Source: Nitrospirota bacterium (GTDB taxonomy: Bacteria > Nitrospirota > Thermodesulfovibrionia > Thermodesulfovibrionales > JdFR-88). Taken from it: a DNA stretch of 15,026 nt. The stretch covers positions 1 through 15,026 of the forward strand of contig JAJYGJ010000133.1 in the NCBI GenBank assembly GCA_021790695.1, written 5' to 3'. The notes under the pieces were generated by a model. That model searched no databases, was not told the origin of the DNA, and saw nothing but the letters and a program-made list of their open reading frames with translations. The position numbers and the translations under genes were made by a program. Below, in pieces: positions 1 through 7,225 of the stretch. Within the stretch, counting starts at the first letter, position 1, and each line of letters starts with the position of its first letter.

Positions 1-514
1 ATCTCAACTCGGACCCGAAGAGAAACACATCGCCGAGCCAGCCGCAATAAAGCGGTTTTTCTCCGATGCGGTCCCGCACCAGGTGCAATGTGCGCTGCTC
101 GCGGTCCCACAGTGCAAACGCGAACATGCCCACGAACCTTTCGACTGCGGCGTCCAGCCCCCAGTGGCCGAAGGCGGCGAGCATCACCTCGGTGTCCGAA
201 TGGCCGCGCCACCGTGGGGCCGCATTCAGGCCGTCCAGTTCCCTCCGTATCTCCTCGTAATTATAGACCTCGCCGTTGAACACGATGACATACCGGCCGC
301 ATGCCGAAGACATAGGCTGGCGGCCCTCCGGGGATAAATCCACGATGGAAAGACGGCGGTGCCCCATGGCTATCCCGGCCTCGGCGTCTACCCATGCGCC
401 GCTGTCATCAGGACCGCGGTGGACTATGGCGGACGCCATTTTGAGCACGTGGTCCCGCGCGGACCGAGGATCAAGAAGAACATTTCTTTTCAATAAGCCG
501 ACTATGCCGCACAT
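1..514 (-). CDS. asnB: Asparagine synthase (glutamine-hydrolysing), N-terminal glutaminase part, cut by window edge
   Basis: The first 171 residues of a class II glutamine amidotransferase of the AsnB type; the 3' part lies beyond position 1. The enzyme hydrolyses glutamine and passes the ammonia to an ATP-activated carboxylate. Translation from the ATG at 514 gives MCGIVG, with Cys2 as the nucleophile once Met is removed. It then shows HRGPDD (32-37), HRRLSIVD (52-59), FNGEVYN (79-85), SDTEV (106-110) and RDRIGEKPLY (147-156), all hallmarks of the glutaminase domain. The synthetase domain is not in view. A near-perfect Shine-Dalgarno, AGGAGGTGA, sits 6 bases upstream and forms the last codons and stop of the preceding glycosyltransferase, so the two are probably coupled. 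In polysaccharide loci such proteins often amidate uronic acids rather than make free asparagine; that role here is inference. Family assignment is very safe. Confidence 0.93.
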   Translation of the reverse strand, partial: MCGIVGLLKRNVLLDPRSARDHVLKMASAIVHRGPDDSGAWVDAEAGIAMGHRRLSIVDLSPEGRQPMSSACGRYVIVFNGEVYNYEEIRRELDGLNAAPRWRGHSDTEVMLAAFGHWGLDAAVERFVGMFAFALWDREQRTLHLVRDRIGEKPLYCGWLGDVFLFGSELR

Positions 515-517
515 ACA

Positions 518-526
518 TCACCTCCT
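518..526 (-). promoter_or_regulatory. Shine-Dalgarno of asnB embedded in the end of the upstream gene
   Basis: The minus-strand sequence AGGAGGTGA is at once Arg-Arg-stop of the upstream GT4 gene and a nearly full anti-16S match. It lies 6 bases before the asnB ATG at 514. This fixes the asnB start and implies termination-linked initiation. Confidence 0.85.
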
Positions 527-1738
527 GCCCGGAGACTGCTTTTGGTTTCCATATCCCGCTTCAGCAGGTACCGGGCGCCTTTCAAGCGCCGTGTCAGAGT
601 ACAACTGAACATATCGGGCGACGACGTCCTGAAGCGAATAACGTTCCACGATGCGACGCCGCGCGGCGCCGCCCAGGGCCTTCCGCCGCTCCGGACCCAT
701 GTCCGAAATGGCGGCCCATCCCGCGGCAAGCGCATCGGAATTTTTCGGGGGAACCACCTTGCCGGTATCCCCCACGATCAAGGCCGAGTCTCCGACGTCT
801 GTCACTACACACGGCACGCCGCACGCCATCGCCTCGCCGATCACATTCGGAAACCCCTCGCTGACGGAAGAAGAGGTCGCGACGTCGAGGGCGGCGTCAA
901 TTTCCGGCATATTCGCCTGTTCGCCCATCAGATGGACCCTGCGCCGCAGCCCGGCATTATCAATCATCCCCGCTAATTCTCGGTTTCCCTCGTCCACCAT
1001 GGCCCCCGCGAGCGCGAAATGCGCATCGCTTCTTCTAGACGCCAGTTTCGCCGCCGCGGCGAAAAAATTGGCGTGGTCCTTGACCGGGTGATAGCGGGCG
1101 ATCAAACCGATAAGCAGGGCGTCATCCGGAACGCCGAGCCGCCGGCGCACCAATGCGCGCGCCTCCGGCGAGGGGCGAAACCGCCCGCAATCAAACCCGT
1201 TCGGTATAATGAGCGTGCGCCCCCGGGCATAACCCATTTTTTCGTGCTGCTCCGCGCCGGCGCGGGAATTGTAGATGATCCGGCCGGGCAGCAAAGACAT
1301 CCGCGCGCCAAGCCGCATGATTAAAACGGTCATGCGTTTCTCGCGGCCGATATCATACAGGGCCTGGCGGATATTCCATATTACGGGGGGCCTTCCGGGC
1401 GCGAGACAGCCGACCAGCGACGCCATCAGGTTTCCGTGGTACATCCATCCCTGGATCACCTGGGGTCTGTAATCCCGCGACAGTTTGAAAAGCCGCCGCA
1501 CCGCGGCCGGGGAAGGCGGGCGGCCCCCGGCCATTCCAAGACTGTGCACCGCCGCCCCCATCGACCTGATCCTGTCCGTAACCGCGCCGTCGGGACCGAG
1601 CGCAACGACAAGGTGTCCCCCTCCGCCGCCGTCCTGCCCAGAGAGGAGTTTAAGCAGCATCATTTCTGCGCCGCCGGTCCCGAGTCCGGTGATAATATGC
1701 ATCACGCGAACGAGGGGAAAAGGTCTATGTCCCCGCAT
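518..1738 (-). CDS. GT4 (GT-B fold) glycosyltransferase, third of three
   Basis: A retaining glycosyltransferase of family 4, 406 residues, expected to add a sugar to the lipid-linked repeat unit at the cytoplasmic face of the inner membrane. The N-terminal domain opens with a beta strand and the glycine-rich GLGTGGAE (18-25). The C-terminal nucleotide-sugar domain shows IIPNGFD (177-183), LIGLIARYHPVKDH (209-222) and the E-X7-E motif Glu294-Glu302 within SEGFPNVIGEAMACG. The start at 1738 is chosen because GGGGAGGA lies 5 bases upstream; an in-frame ATG at 1786 would sit deep inside the polymerase gene. It overlaps the polymerase stop by 14 bases. Its C-terminal half closely resembles the GT4 at 2954-4087, including CVVTD-GDS and IVG, which suggests a duplicated pair. 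The tail after about residue 385 is basic and not conserved. Donor and acceptor cannot be told from sequence. Confidence 0.9.
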   Translation of the reverse strand: MRGHRPFPLVRVMHIITGLGTGGAEMMLLKLLSGQDGGGGGHLVVALGPDGAVTDRIRSMGAAVHSLGMAGGRPPSPAAVRRLFKLSRDYRPQVIQGWMYHGNLMASLVGCLAPGRPPVIWNIRQALYDIGREKRMTVLIMRLGARMSLLPGRIIYNSRAGAEQHEKMGYARGRTLIIPNGFDCGRFRPSPEARALVRRRLGVPDDALLIGLIARYHPVKDHANFFAAAAKLASRRSDAHFALAGAMVDEGNRELAGMIDNAGLRRRVHLMGEQANMPEIDAALDVATSSSVSEGFPNVIGEAMACGVPCVVTDVGDSALIVGDTGKVVPPKNSDALAAGWAAISDMGPERRKALGGAARRRIVERYSLQDVVARYVQLYSDTALERRPVPAEAGYGNQKQSPGRR

Positions 1739-2960
1739 GCCAGTCCTCCCCGAGAATCTTCGGGCCCGGCCTTCCGCTTCCATCACCGTCGCCTCCCTTG
1801 CCGCGCAGTCCCCACCCCCCGACAGCGAGCGCCAGGACCACCATCACCGACGAGGCCTCGAGATTGTTATGGGAAAACAGGCCCGCCACCCCGTACAGGA
1901 GCGCTATCAGACCGCTGTGCTCCGTATGGGCTCTCCACAATACCCATATCAGGGCGCAAAAAATGAGAACGCCGATTATGCCGTATTCCGCGCCGAGCAG
2001 AATGAACATGTCGTGCGTCGAAACGCCGCTGTACAAGTCCTGTGTCGAGCCGATGCCCCAGCCGAAAAACGGACGTTCAAGAAACAGCTCCAGTCCGCGC
2101 TGCGCCACAGCCAGCCTCGCCCTGCTCGAATAGTCCCGCTGGTCCAGAAATGACTGGCCGATCCGGGAACTGGTGTCCGCGTCCAGATAACTTCCGAGCC
2201 CGGCCGCCCTGAAAGCGCCGACCCAGCCGCCCGCGGTCAGCGCGGCCGTGAGCGCAATAACCAGCAATCCCATGACCGCCACGCTCGTCATCCTCCGGAG
2301 CACGAACATATCTGCCCATGCGAGGCCGAGCACCGCGATCATCCAGAGGATGATCGCGCCGCGGCTGAAGGTCAGGACCACGCCGGTCGCCACAAACAGA
2401 CAAAACAGCCACCTCAGCCTCTTAGGCACAAGCGACGCGGAAAGCACCATACCCATTGCGAGCGCCTGCCCCGAGATATTGGGGTTCTCATACAGACCGG
2501 CGGCCCTGCCATGAACGATACTCAAATGTACCGCGCCACCGAAAAGATTTGCAAAATCGACGTAGTTCATGACCACCGAGAAGACAACCACCAGAAAAAC
2601 GGCGTAGGCTGCGACCCGCGCGCTGCGCTCATCCTGCAAAAAAAGTGAAAACATGACTAGCAGCGCCATGGCCTCGCACGCCGTGATCAACACCTGCATA
2701 GCGACTCTGGACGTTCCGGTCATCAAAACGAACGAAACGGCCGCCATCGCCATGAACAGAAGCGCCCAGCCGATCAGCCGCATCGAGGCGGGCCGCGGGA
2801 TACGCGCGCCCTGATGAAAGACCAGCAGCAGGCCGCCAACCGCGATGGTAATGAAGTACCAGTAGAGCGGTTTGAAGGAGGTGAGGCGGGCATCGAAGAA
2901 ATAGAGGTGGGCATTCGAAAAGTAGAGCAACACGTTAAAAAAAGTAAAAATCGCTAGCAC
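1725..2960 (-). CDS. O-antigen polymerase/ligase family membrane protein (Wzy-like)
   Basis: A 411-residue polytopic inner-membrane protein of the Wzy/WaaL/O-antigen ligase class (PF04932-like), with about ten or more hydrophobic segments. Recognisable landmarks are GRAAGLYENPNISG (151-164), the TFSRGA stretch (197-202), a larger loop at about 250-295 and then FFGWGIGST (298-306) followed by THDMFILLGAEYGIIG (315-330). The arginine, Asn-Pro-Asn and His in these places are typical of the family. Because a flippase and several glycosyltransferases share the operon, polymerisation of undecaprenyl-linked repeat units (Wzy role) is the best guess. A lipid A ligase role cannot be excluded, because the two activities share the fold. 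The start is GTG at 2960, with GGGAGGG 4 bases upstream, and overlaps the upstream GT4 stop by 7 bases. The C-terminal tail from about 385 is glycine-rich and hydrophilic. Confidence 0.88.
   Translation of the reverse strand: MLAIFTFFNVLLYFSNAHLYFFDARLTSFKPLYWYFITIAVGGLLLVFHQGARIPRPASMRLIGWALLFMAMAAVSFVLMTGTSRVAMQVLITACEAMALLVMFSLFLQDERSARVAAYAVFLVVVFSVVMNYVDFANLFGGAVHLSIVHGRAAGLYENPNISGQALAMGMVLSASLVPKRLRWLFCLFVATGVVLTFSRGAIILWMIAVLGLAWADMFVLRRMTSVAVMGLLVIALTAALTAGGWVGAFRAAGLGSYLDADTSSRIGQSFLDQRDYSSRARLAVAQRGLELFLERPFFGWGIGSTQDLYSGVSTHDMFILLGAEYGIIGVLIFCALIWVLWRAHTEHSGLIALLYGVAGLFSHNNLEASSVMVVLALAVGGWGLRGKGGDGDGSGRPGPKILGEDWHAGT
1744..1751 (-). promoter_or_regulatory. Ribosome binding site that sets the GT4 start at 1738
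   Basis: GGGGAGGA on the minus strand, 5 bases before the ATG at 1738 and inside the end of the polymerase gene. It argues against both the ATG at 1786 and the later ATG at 1702. Confidence 0.7.
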
Positions 2961-4087
2961 CCGGCCCTCCCGCGCTGCAGTTCCAGCAGCGCCCGCTCCG
3001 TCCTTTCAACCAGTGAATGAACAGAATATTCGCGGACAATCCGGCCCCTGCTCTCCATGTCCGGAAACTCCGCCGCACAGTCCAATGCCCGGCCCCATGC
3101 CTCCGCCAGCGCCTGCGGGTTTCCGGACGGCACCACAATCCCATGCCGCCCCACAATGGCCGGGGAATCTCCCGCGTCCGTCACAACGCAGGGTATTCCG
3201 CACGACATCGCCTCGCCGACCACATTCGGGAACCCCTCCCCCCAGACGGAAGACAGCGTGGCGACATCGAAGGCATTGTAAACGGCGTGCGCGTCCGCTC
3301 TCTCTCCGGCCCATAAAAGACGGCCATCCAGGCCTAATTCCGCGCCCATTCTCCTGAGCCCCGTGCCGTATTCCGCCGGTCCTCCGCCCACGCACGCAAA
3401 ACGGACGTCTCCTCTTTCGCGAAGAAACAGCGCGGCCGCCTTAAGGAAAGTCGGATGGTCTTTCATGGGATCGAGCCGGCCTACAAGCCCTATCAGCTTT
3501 TCATTTTCTCCGATGCCCCATTCCGCCCTGATCGTCGTCCTGTCGTCCCGGCTTGGCCCGAAACGTTCCGTATCTATGCCATTGGGGATGATCACGGTCT
3601 TTTCCCGGGGATATCCCCGCTCCCGGTGGTAAACCATACCACTAAGGGAGTTCGCGATGATGAGGTCGGCGAAACGCGCGCACATGCAACTGAGGCTGAA
3701 GGTGAAGCGCGCCATCCAGTCATAGCAGCTTAAATCCATATCCGAGGCGCGGACGCCCCACACCACTTTTGTCCCCGGCAAAAAAGGCCTGAAAAAGGCG
3801 GCAAGCAGATTCGGCACCACAAGGTATCCGTGCAGGATGTCCGGCGCCGCTCGCCGTAAAAACATCAATAACCGAATGGGAAAGCCGAAGACGTCCCAAC
3901 GTCCTTTTTTATTAAAAATCCGGACCTGCACGCCCGCGCCGGTAAGCTCACTCTCCAGAGGGCCTCCGGGATAGAACGCCAGGACGGCAACCGAATGGCC
4001 GCGCCTATGCAGCCCTATCGCGAGCGCCGCAAGCTGCCGTTCCGCCCCTCCGCGGTGCAGAGACCTCGTCATAAAAATTATCTCCAT
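2954..4087 (-). CDS. GT4 (GT-B fold) glycosyltransferase, second of three
   Basis: A family 4 glycosyltransferase of 377 residues, cytoplasmic or peripheral to the inner membrane, adding a sugar during repeat-unit assembly. It begins with MEIIFMTRSLHRGGAERQL, the usual first strand and glycine-rich loop of the family. It carries IIPNGID (166-172), LIGLVGRLDPMKDH (198-211) and the E-X7-E pair Glu284-Glu292 in GEGFPNVVGEAMSCG. The frame stays open upstream to an ATG at 4369, but that extension lies inside the GT2 gene, is Arg/Pro-rich and unlike the family, so the start is placed at 4087. It overlaps the GT2 stop by 10 bases. It is more like the GT4 at 518-1738 than the GT4 at 5057-6232, sharing CVVTD-GDS-IVG after the catalytic motif. 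Sugar specificity is unknown. Confidence 0.9.
   Translation of the reverse strand: MEIIFMTRSLHRGGAERQLAALAIGLHRRGHSVAVLAFYPGGPLESELTGAGVQVRIFNKKGRWDVFGFPIRLLMFLRRAAPDILHGYLVVPNLLAAFFRPFLPGTKVVWGVRASDMDLSCYDWMARFTFSLSCMCARFADLIIANSLSGMVYHRERGYPREKTVIIPNGIDTERFGPSRDDRTTIRAEWGIGENEKLIGLVGRLDPMKDHPTFLKAAALFLRERGDVRFACVGGGPAEYGTGLRRMGAELGLDGRLLWAGERADAHAVYNAFDVATLSSVWGEGFPNVVGEAMSCGIPCVVTDAGDSPAIVGRHGIVVPSGNPQALAEAWGRALDCAAEFPDMESRGRIVREYSVHSLVERTERALLELQRGRAGC
2965..2971 (-). promoter_or_regulatory. Ribosome binding site for the GTG-started polymerase gene
   Basis: GGGAGGG on the minus strand, 4 bases ahead of the GTG at 2960. It supports the non-ATG start and reinitiation after the overlapping GT4 stop. 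Confidence 0.6.
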
Positions 4088-5046
4088 CCGGCGGCCCCGC
4101 CCCCGTCTTTTTTGTAGGCCAGCCATCCCATGGGCAATCCAAAAACATAGAGCAGGCGCGCGAGCGGCCTCTTTAGCTTGTCGATCTGGCCGGGAATATC
4201 GAGGCCGGCGTGAAACGAAAACCTCACGTAATGGATTGCGGACATCAGAAACCGGACGGGCGCGTGCCGGAACCAGTCGAGGTGGTCGTTCAGGACGGAG
4301 CAATGCCAGAGCGCGAGGCTGACGGCATGTCTGCCGGGGAAGCCCGCGCGCGTCAACTGCCCGCCCCACCGGTCATCACGGTAGTAAATCCGCAGTCTTT
4401 CATTCACGAAACGGGTCTTGTATTTTCTGGCGATAGTGGACCATACGATCCCTTCCGGGCAGAATTGCACTCCGGCCATGACCGGAAACGGGAACTCCCG
4501 TAGCACCTCCGTGCGGTGAAAGCCCCATTTCTCCCCCGTGACGCCGAATTTGTAGGTTATTTCCAGCGAATCCGAGTCAAATACATCCGCGGGAAATGCG
4601 CCGCCAACCGTCTTTCCGCTTTCATCCATGCAGAGCGCGGTCACTCCGGTGAATTTCAGCCTTTCCCCAGCCGGGATGGCGTCCCAGTGGTGCTTGAAGC
4701 GCGCAAGCGCATCGGGCGTGCATCCATCATCCGAATCCAGTGGCAGGAAAAGCTCGCCGTACGCTTCCCGCACCCCGCGATTGAAGGCCGCGTGCTTGCC
4801 CTGTTTTTCCTGCCGGAGATACCGCATGGGGAAACCGGACCGGTCTTTCCATGCTTTTATCAATTCGCCGGTGCCGTCAGTCGAGCCGTCGTCGACGATG
4901 AGCCACTCGAAATCCCGGAAAGATTGCGCGCAGAGGCTGTCATAAACTCTTTTCAGCGTGTGCGCCCGGTTATATGTCGGCGTAAAGACCGTAAACACGA
5001 AGGAACCCTCTCTTTTTCTCACCGAGCAATGATGGTCTAGTGCCAT
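4078..5046 (-). CDS. GT2 (GT-A fold) glycosyltransferase
   Basis: An inverting family 2 glycosyltransferase of 322 residues. The N-terminal GT-A domain shows TVFTPTYNRAHTL (19-31), the nucleotide-binding VDDGSTDGTGELI (51-63), GKHAAFNRGV (83-92) and the metal-binding DSDD (104-107). Downstream it contains GFHRTEVL and a C-terminal part with hydrophobic and basic stretches (about 255-310), which may dock on the membrane. It probably transfers one sugar, from a nucleoside-diphosphate donor, to the growing lipid-linked oligosaccharide. The ATG at 5046 follows GAGAGG, and the gene begins 10 bases after the GT4 stop at 5057, so they are co-transcribed. The first 15 residues are variable and the true start could be slightly later. 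Donor sugar unknown. Confidence 0.9.
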   Translation of the reverse strand: MALDHHCSVRKREGSFVFTVFTPTYNRAHTLKRVYDSLCAQSFRDFEWLIVDDGSTDGTGELIKAWKDRSGFPMRYLRQEKQGKHAAFNRGVREAYGELFLPLDSDDGCTPDALARFKHHWDAIPAGERLKFTGVTALCMDESGKTVGGAFPADVFDSDSLEITYKFGVTGEKWGFHRTEVLREFPFPVMAGVQFCPEGIVWSTIARKYKTRFVNERLRIYYRDDRWGGQLTRAGFPGRHAVSLALWHCSVLNDHLDWFRHAPVRFLMSAIHYVRFSFHAGLDIPGQIDKLKRPLARLLYVFGLPMGWLAYKKDGGGAAGWR

Positions 5047-5056
5047 AACGGACCTC

Positions 5057-6232
5057 TCAAACAGTCATGGTCTCCCGTGTAAACAGTTCCTCCCACATCC
5101 CCATGATCTTTTGCAGTGCAAAGCGCTCGGGGACTTCCGCGGCCCTCGCCGAAAGACGCCTGCGTTCGGCTTCATCTGACATCATTTTCCTCATGGCTTG
5201 GGCCAGCACATCGACCCTTTCAGCGGGCACCAGTTTGCCATCCACGGCATCCCGGATGATCTCCCGCGGGCCGCTCGGACAGTCGAAACTGATGACCGGA
5301 AGGCCGCAGGCCATCGCCTCCAGAAGGACATTCGGGAACCCCTCGTATCTGGAAGACAGGACGAACAGATCAACCTGCCCAAATACCCCAGATGGATTTC
5401 GCACAATCCCCGGCAAAAAGACCCGGTTGCCGACGCTCATACCCTCCGCTAGCCGCTCCAGCATGCGGCGCTCCTCTCCTTCTCCTAATATGACCAGCCT
5501 CCACGCGGGAAACGCCGGGGCGACCTCGGCGAAGGCCCTTATGAGCAGATCGAAACCCTTTTGCCTGTGCAGCCTTCCCATGGCGGCGACGGTCAACGAG
5601 GCAGGCGACGGCGGAAGCACATCCGCCAATGACACGCCGTTTTTTTTATCGTCCGATAAAACAACCGGGTTCGGTATTATCGCTACTGTCCCTTTCCGGA
5701 TGTGTACCTCCAGCCATTTGCCCGCCCGCCCGGTCTGGGCGACAATGGAGCCGGCCCAGGGATAACATATCCGGCGAAGCCGTGACCAGACTTGTCCTGT
5801 TTCCTGGCGGGACGGATCGATCCTCTCCGAAACTATCACCTTCAAATCGAGCCCGCGAGTGGCAAGCAGCGTCAAAACATTCGTTTTTTCCATAAAACTT
5901 ATGACAAAGTCGGGCCCCGAAGACACGATGGCGCGCCGGAGCTTCCGTATCCGGACGGCATTATTCATGAGCGCCCTCGCCGGGCCCCGGGAATCTCCCA
6001 TCGCCCCTAGAGCAATGCGTCCGACCCCCGGACGGAGAAAGTAAAAATCCGAACACCTTGAATCAAGCGTAATGAGCGTAACCTCCAGTCCTTTTTCCTC
6101 CCAGTAATTTGCCATGACCGACATGATGCGCTCCGCCCCGCCCGGGGAGAGGGAGGATATCACCATGGTTAACCTCTTTGGCAATTCAGGGGCAACCGGG
6201 CTTTTAATCGAAATCATCTGGATGGTCTTCAT
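5057..6232 (-). CDS. GT4 (GT-B fold) glycosyltransferase, first of three
   Basis: A family 4 glycosyltransferase of 391 residues. Motifs are VISSLSPGGAERIM (24-37), SERIDPSRQ (135-143), IIPNPV (185-190), MGRLHRQKGFDLLIRAF (218-234), GEGEERRMLE (250-259) and the E-X7-E pair Glu297-Glu305 in RYEGFPNVLLEAMACG, followed by ISFDCPSGPREII. This is the subgroup that includes O-antigen and capsule N-acetylhexosaminyl transferases, so an HexNAc donor is plausible but not shown. It is clearly divergent from the other two GT4s here. The start is uncertain: the ATG at 6232 has only a weak ribosome site, whereas an ATG at 6166 is preceded by AGAGG at good spacing, but it would shorten the first beta strand. 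A 146-base gap (6233-6378) to the methyltransferase holds no convincing gene or promoter. Confidence 0.9.
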   Translation of the reverse strand: MKTIQMISIKSPVAPELPKRLTMVISSLSPGGAERIMSVMANYWEEKGLEVTLITLDSRCSDFYFLRPGVGRIALGAMGDSRGPARALMNNAVRIRKLRRAIVSSGPDFVISFMEKTNVLTLLATRGLDLKVIVSERIDPSRQETGQVWSRLRRICYPWAGSIVAQTGRAGKWLEVHIRKGTVAIIPNPVVLSDDKKNGVSLADVLPPSPASLTVAAMGRLHRQKGFDLLIRAFAEVAPAFPAWRLVILGEGEERRMLERLAEGMSVGNRVFLPGIVRNPSGVFGQVDLFVLSSRYEGFPNVLLEAMACGLPVISFDCPSGPREIIRDAVDGKLVPAERVDVLAQAMRKMMSDEAERRRLSARAAEVPERFALQKIMGMWEELFTRETMTV

Positions 6233-6378
6233 TTTTTACTCGCTTTGGCCCGTCATCAGGGATGTCAGGCCCGGAACATTTTTGTCCAAAGAGAATTAAG
6301 CTGATTGACTCATGGTTTGCCCGATCTGCGCGGGTATTCGAAACCATTGCTTGGCGGGTCCTTGCCATCTCTCCAACT

Positions 6379-7224
6379 TCACCTGTTGCGAGGGGCCCGG
6401 AAAACATACTCGTTGCAGCCGATGCCACCCCCGGAAGTCTTGAGCCGCTCCAGAATAAACCCTCTTTTTCTGTAAAAGTCGAAAATGTCTTCAGGCTTGG
6501 CCACCTCAAAAGGATATCCGCCCACCCAGTCAATCATGTCATACCACCGGCTCATCCCCCTGGAACTTCCTCCATATCCTGTCCATGACCTTATGTAATC
6601 GCCGGTTTGCCGTTTGAACAAAGCAATCGATATGAACTTTATCTCGCGGCTTCCCATGACGATTGCGGTATACGGCATCCTGAGGAAGGAGGGCAGGCTA
6701 TTATAGATTTTCTTTATTTTTCGCCAGCGCAGGCTCCATCCGCCCTGATCATTGTAGATGGCGATGAAGAGCTTCCCTCCATCCGATACAAGAGATGAAA
6801 CGTTTTCCAATGCCTGCCACATGGCCCCAGTATGGTGCAATACACCCCAGGAGCAGACAATATCGAACACTCCAAGAGATTTCATATAATCCTCATCGAG
6901 GGCAGACCCTTCCTCGATTGTCCAATCACCATCATCCGGGAAGAACCTTTTTTTAAGTTCAATGGCGCAGGACACCGATTTAGGGTCATAATCGAATGAA
7001 TGGACCCTGGCCCCCAGCCTTCTGGCAGCGAGACTGAATAATCCGCTCCCTGAACCTATGTCCAGGAAAGACATGCCTTCAAGGTCCACGGCCTCGAGTA
7101 TTTTTTTCAAGGAATCTTCGGCGGCCGCAATGCGCTCTTCATTCAGAACCGAGAGAAAACGCGTCCAGTTCTTTCCAAATCCGAACCTTCTGTCGGAGGC
7201 AATCTCCCGCGTGTTCGCCTCCAT
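6379..7224 (-). CDS. Class I SAM-dependent methyltransferase
   Basis: A cytoplasmic Rossmann-fold methyltransferase of 281 residues, probably O-methylating a sugar of the repeat unit. Motif I is FLDIGSGSGLF (53-63) and the acidic adenosyl-binding residue falls in HSFDYDP (75-81). The post-motif SWGVLHHTG and the later GGKLFIAIYNDQGG followed by WRKIKKIYN are typical of the UbiG-like methyltransferases seen in polysaccharide loci. The frame extends upstream to 7317, but the ATG at 7224 is chosen. It begins one base after the flippase stop and has AGGGA 8 bases upstream; the extra 31 residues would overlap the flippase and look unlike the family. DNA here is noticeably AT-richer than in neighbouring genes (86 G/C in 180 bases over 6841-7020), hinting at separate acquisition. 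Substrate unknown. Confidence 0.88.
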   Translation of the reverse strand: MEANTREIASDRRFGFGKNWTRFLSVLNEERIAAAEDSLKKILEAVDLEGMSFLDIGSGSGLFSLAARRLGARVHSFDYDPKSVSCAIELKKRFFPDDGDWTIEEGSALDEDYMKSLGVFDIVCSWGVLHHTGAMWQALENVSSLVSDGGKLFIAIYNDQGGWSLRWRKIKKIYNSLPSFLRMPYTAIVMGSREIKFISIALFKRQTGDYIRSWTGYGGSSRGMSRWYDMIDWVGGYPFEVAKPEDIFDFYRKRGFILERLKTSGGGIGCNEYVFRAPRNR

Positions 7225-7225
7225 A

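Noticed and set aside
1485..2153. A 222-codon plus-strand open frame across the GT4/polymerase joint
   Set aside because: It runs antisense across two real genes, and its composition is that of chance GC-rich translation.
4088..4369. A 94-residue N-terminal extension of the second GT4 from an ATG at 4369
   Set aside because: It lies wholly inside the GT2 coding sequence in another frame, is Arg/Pro-rich, and the family start MEIIFMTRSLHRGGAE is at 4087.
6204..6533. A 109-codon minus-strand frame bridging the methyltransferase and GT4
   Set aside because: It overlaps both genes, has no recognisable motif or good start signal, and covers a 146-base gap with no other support.
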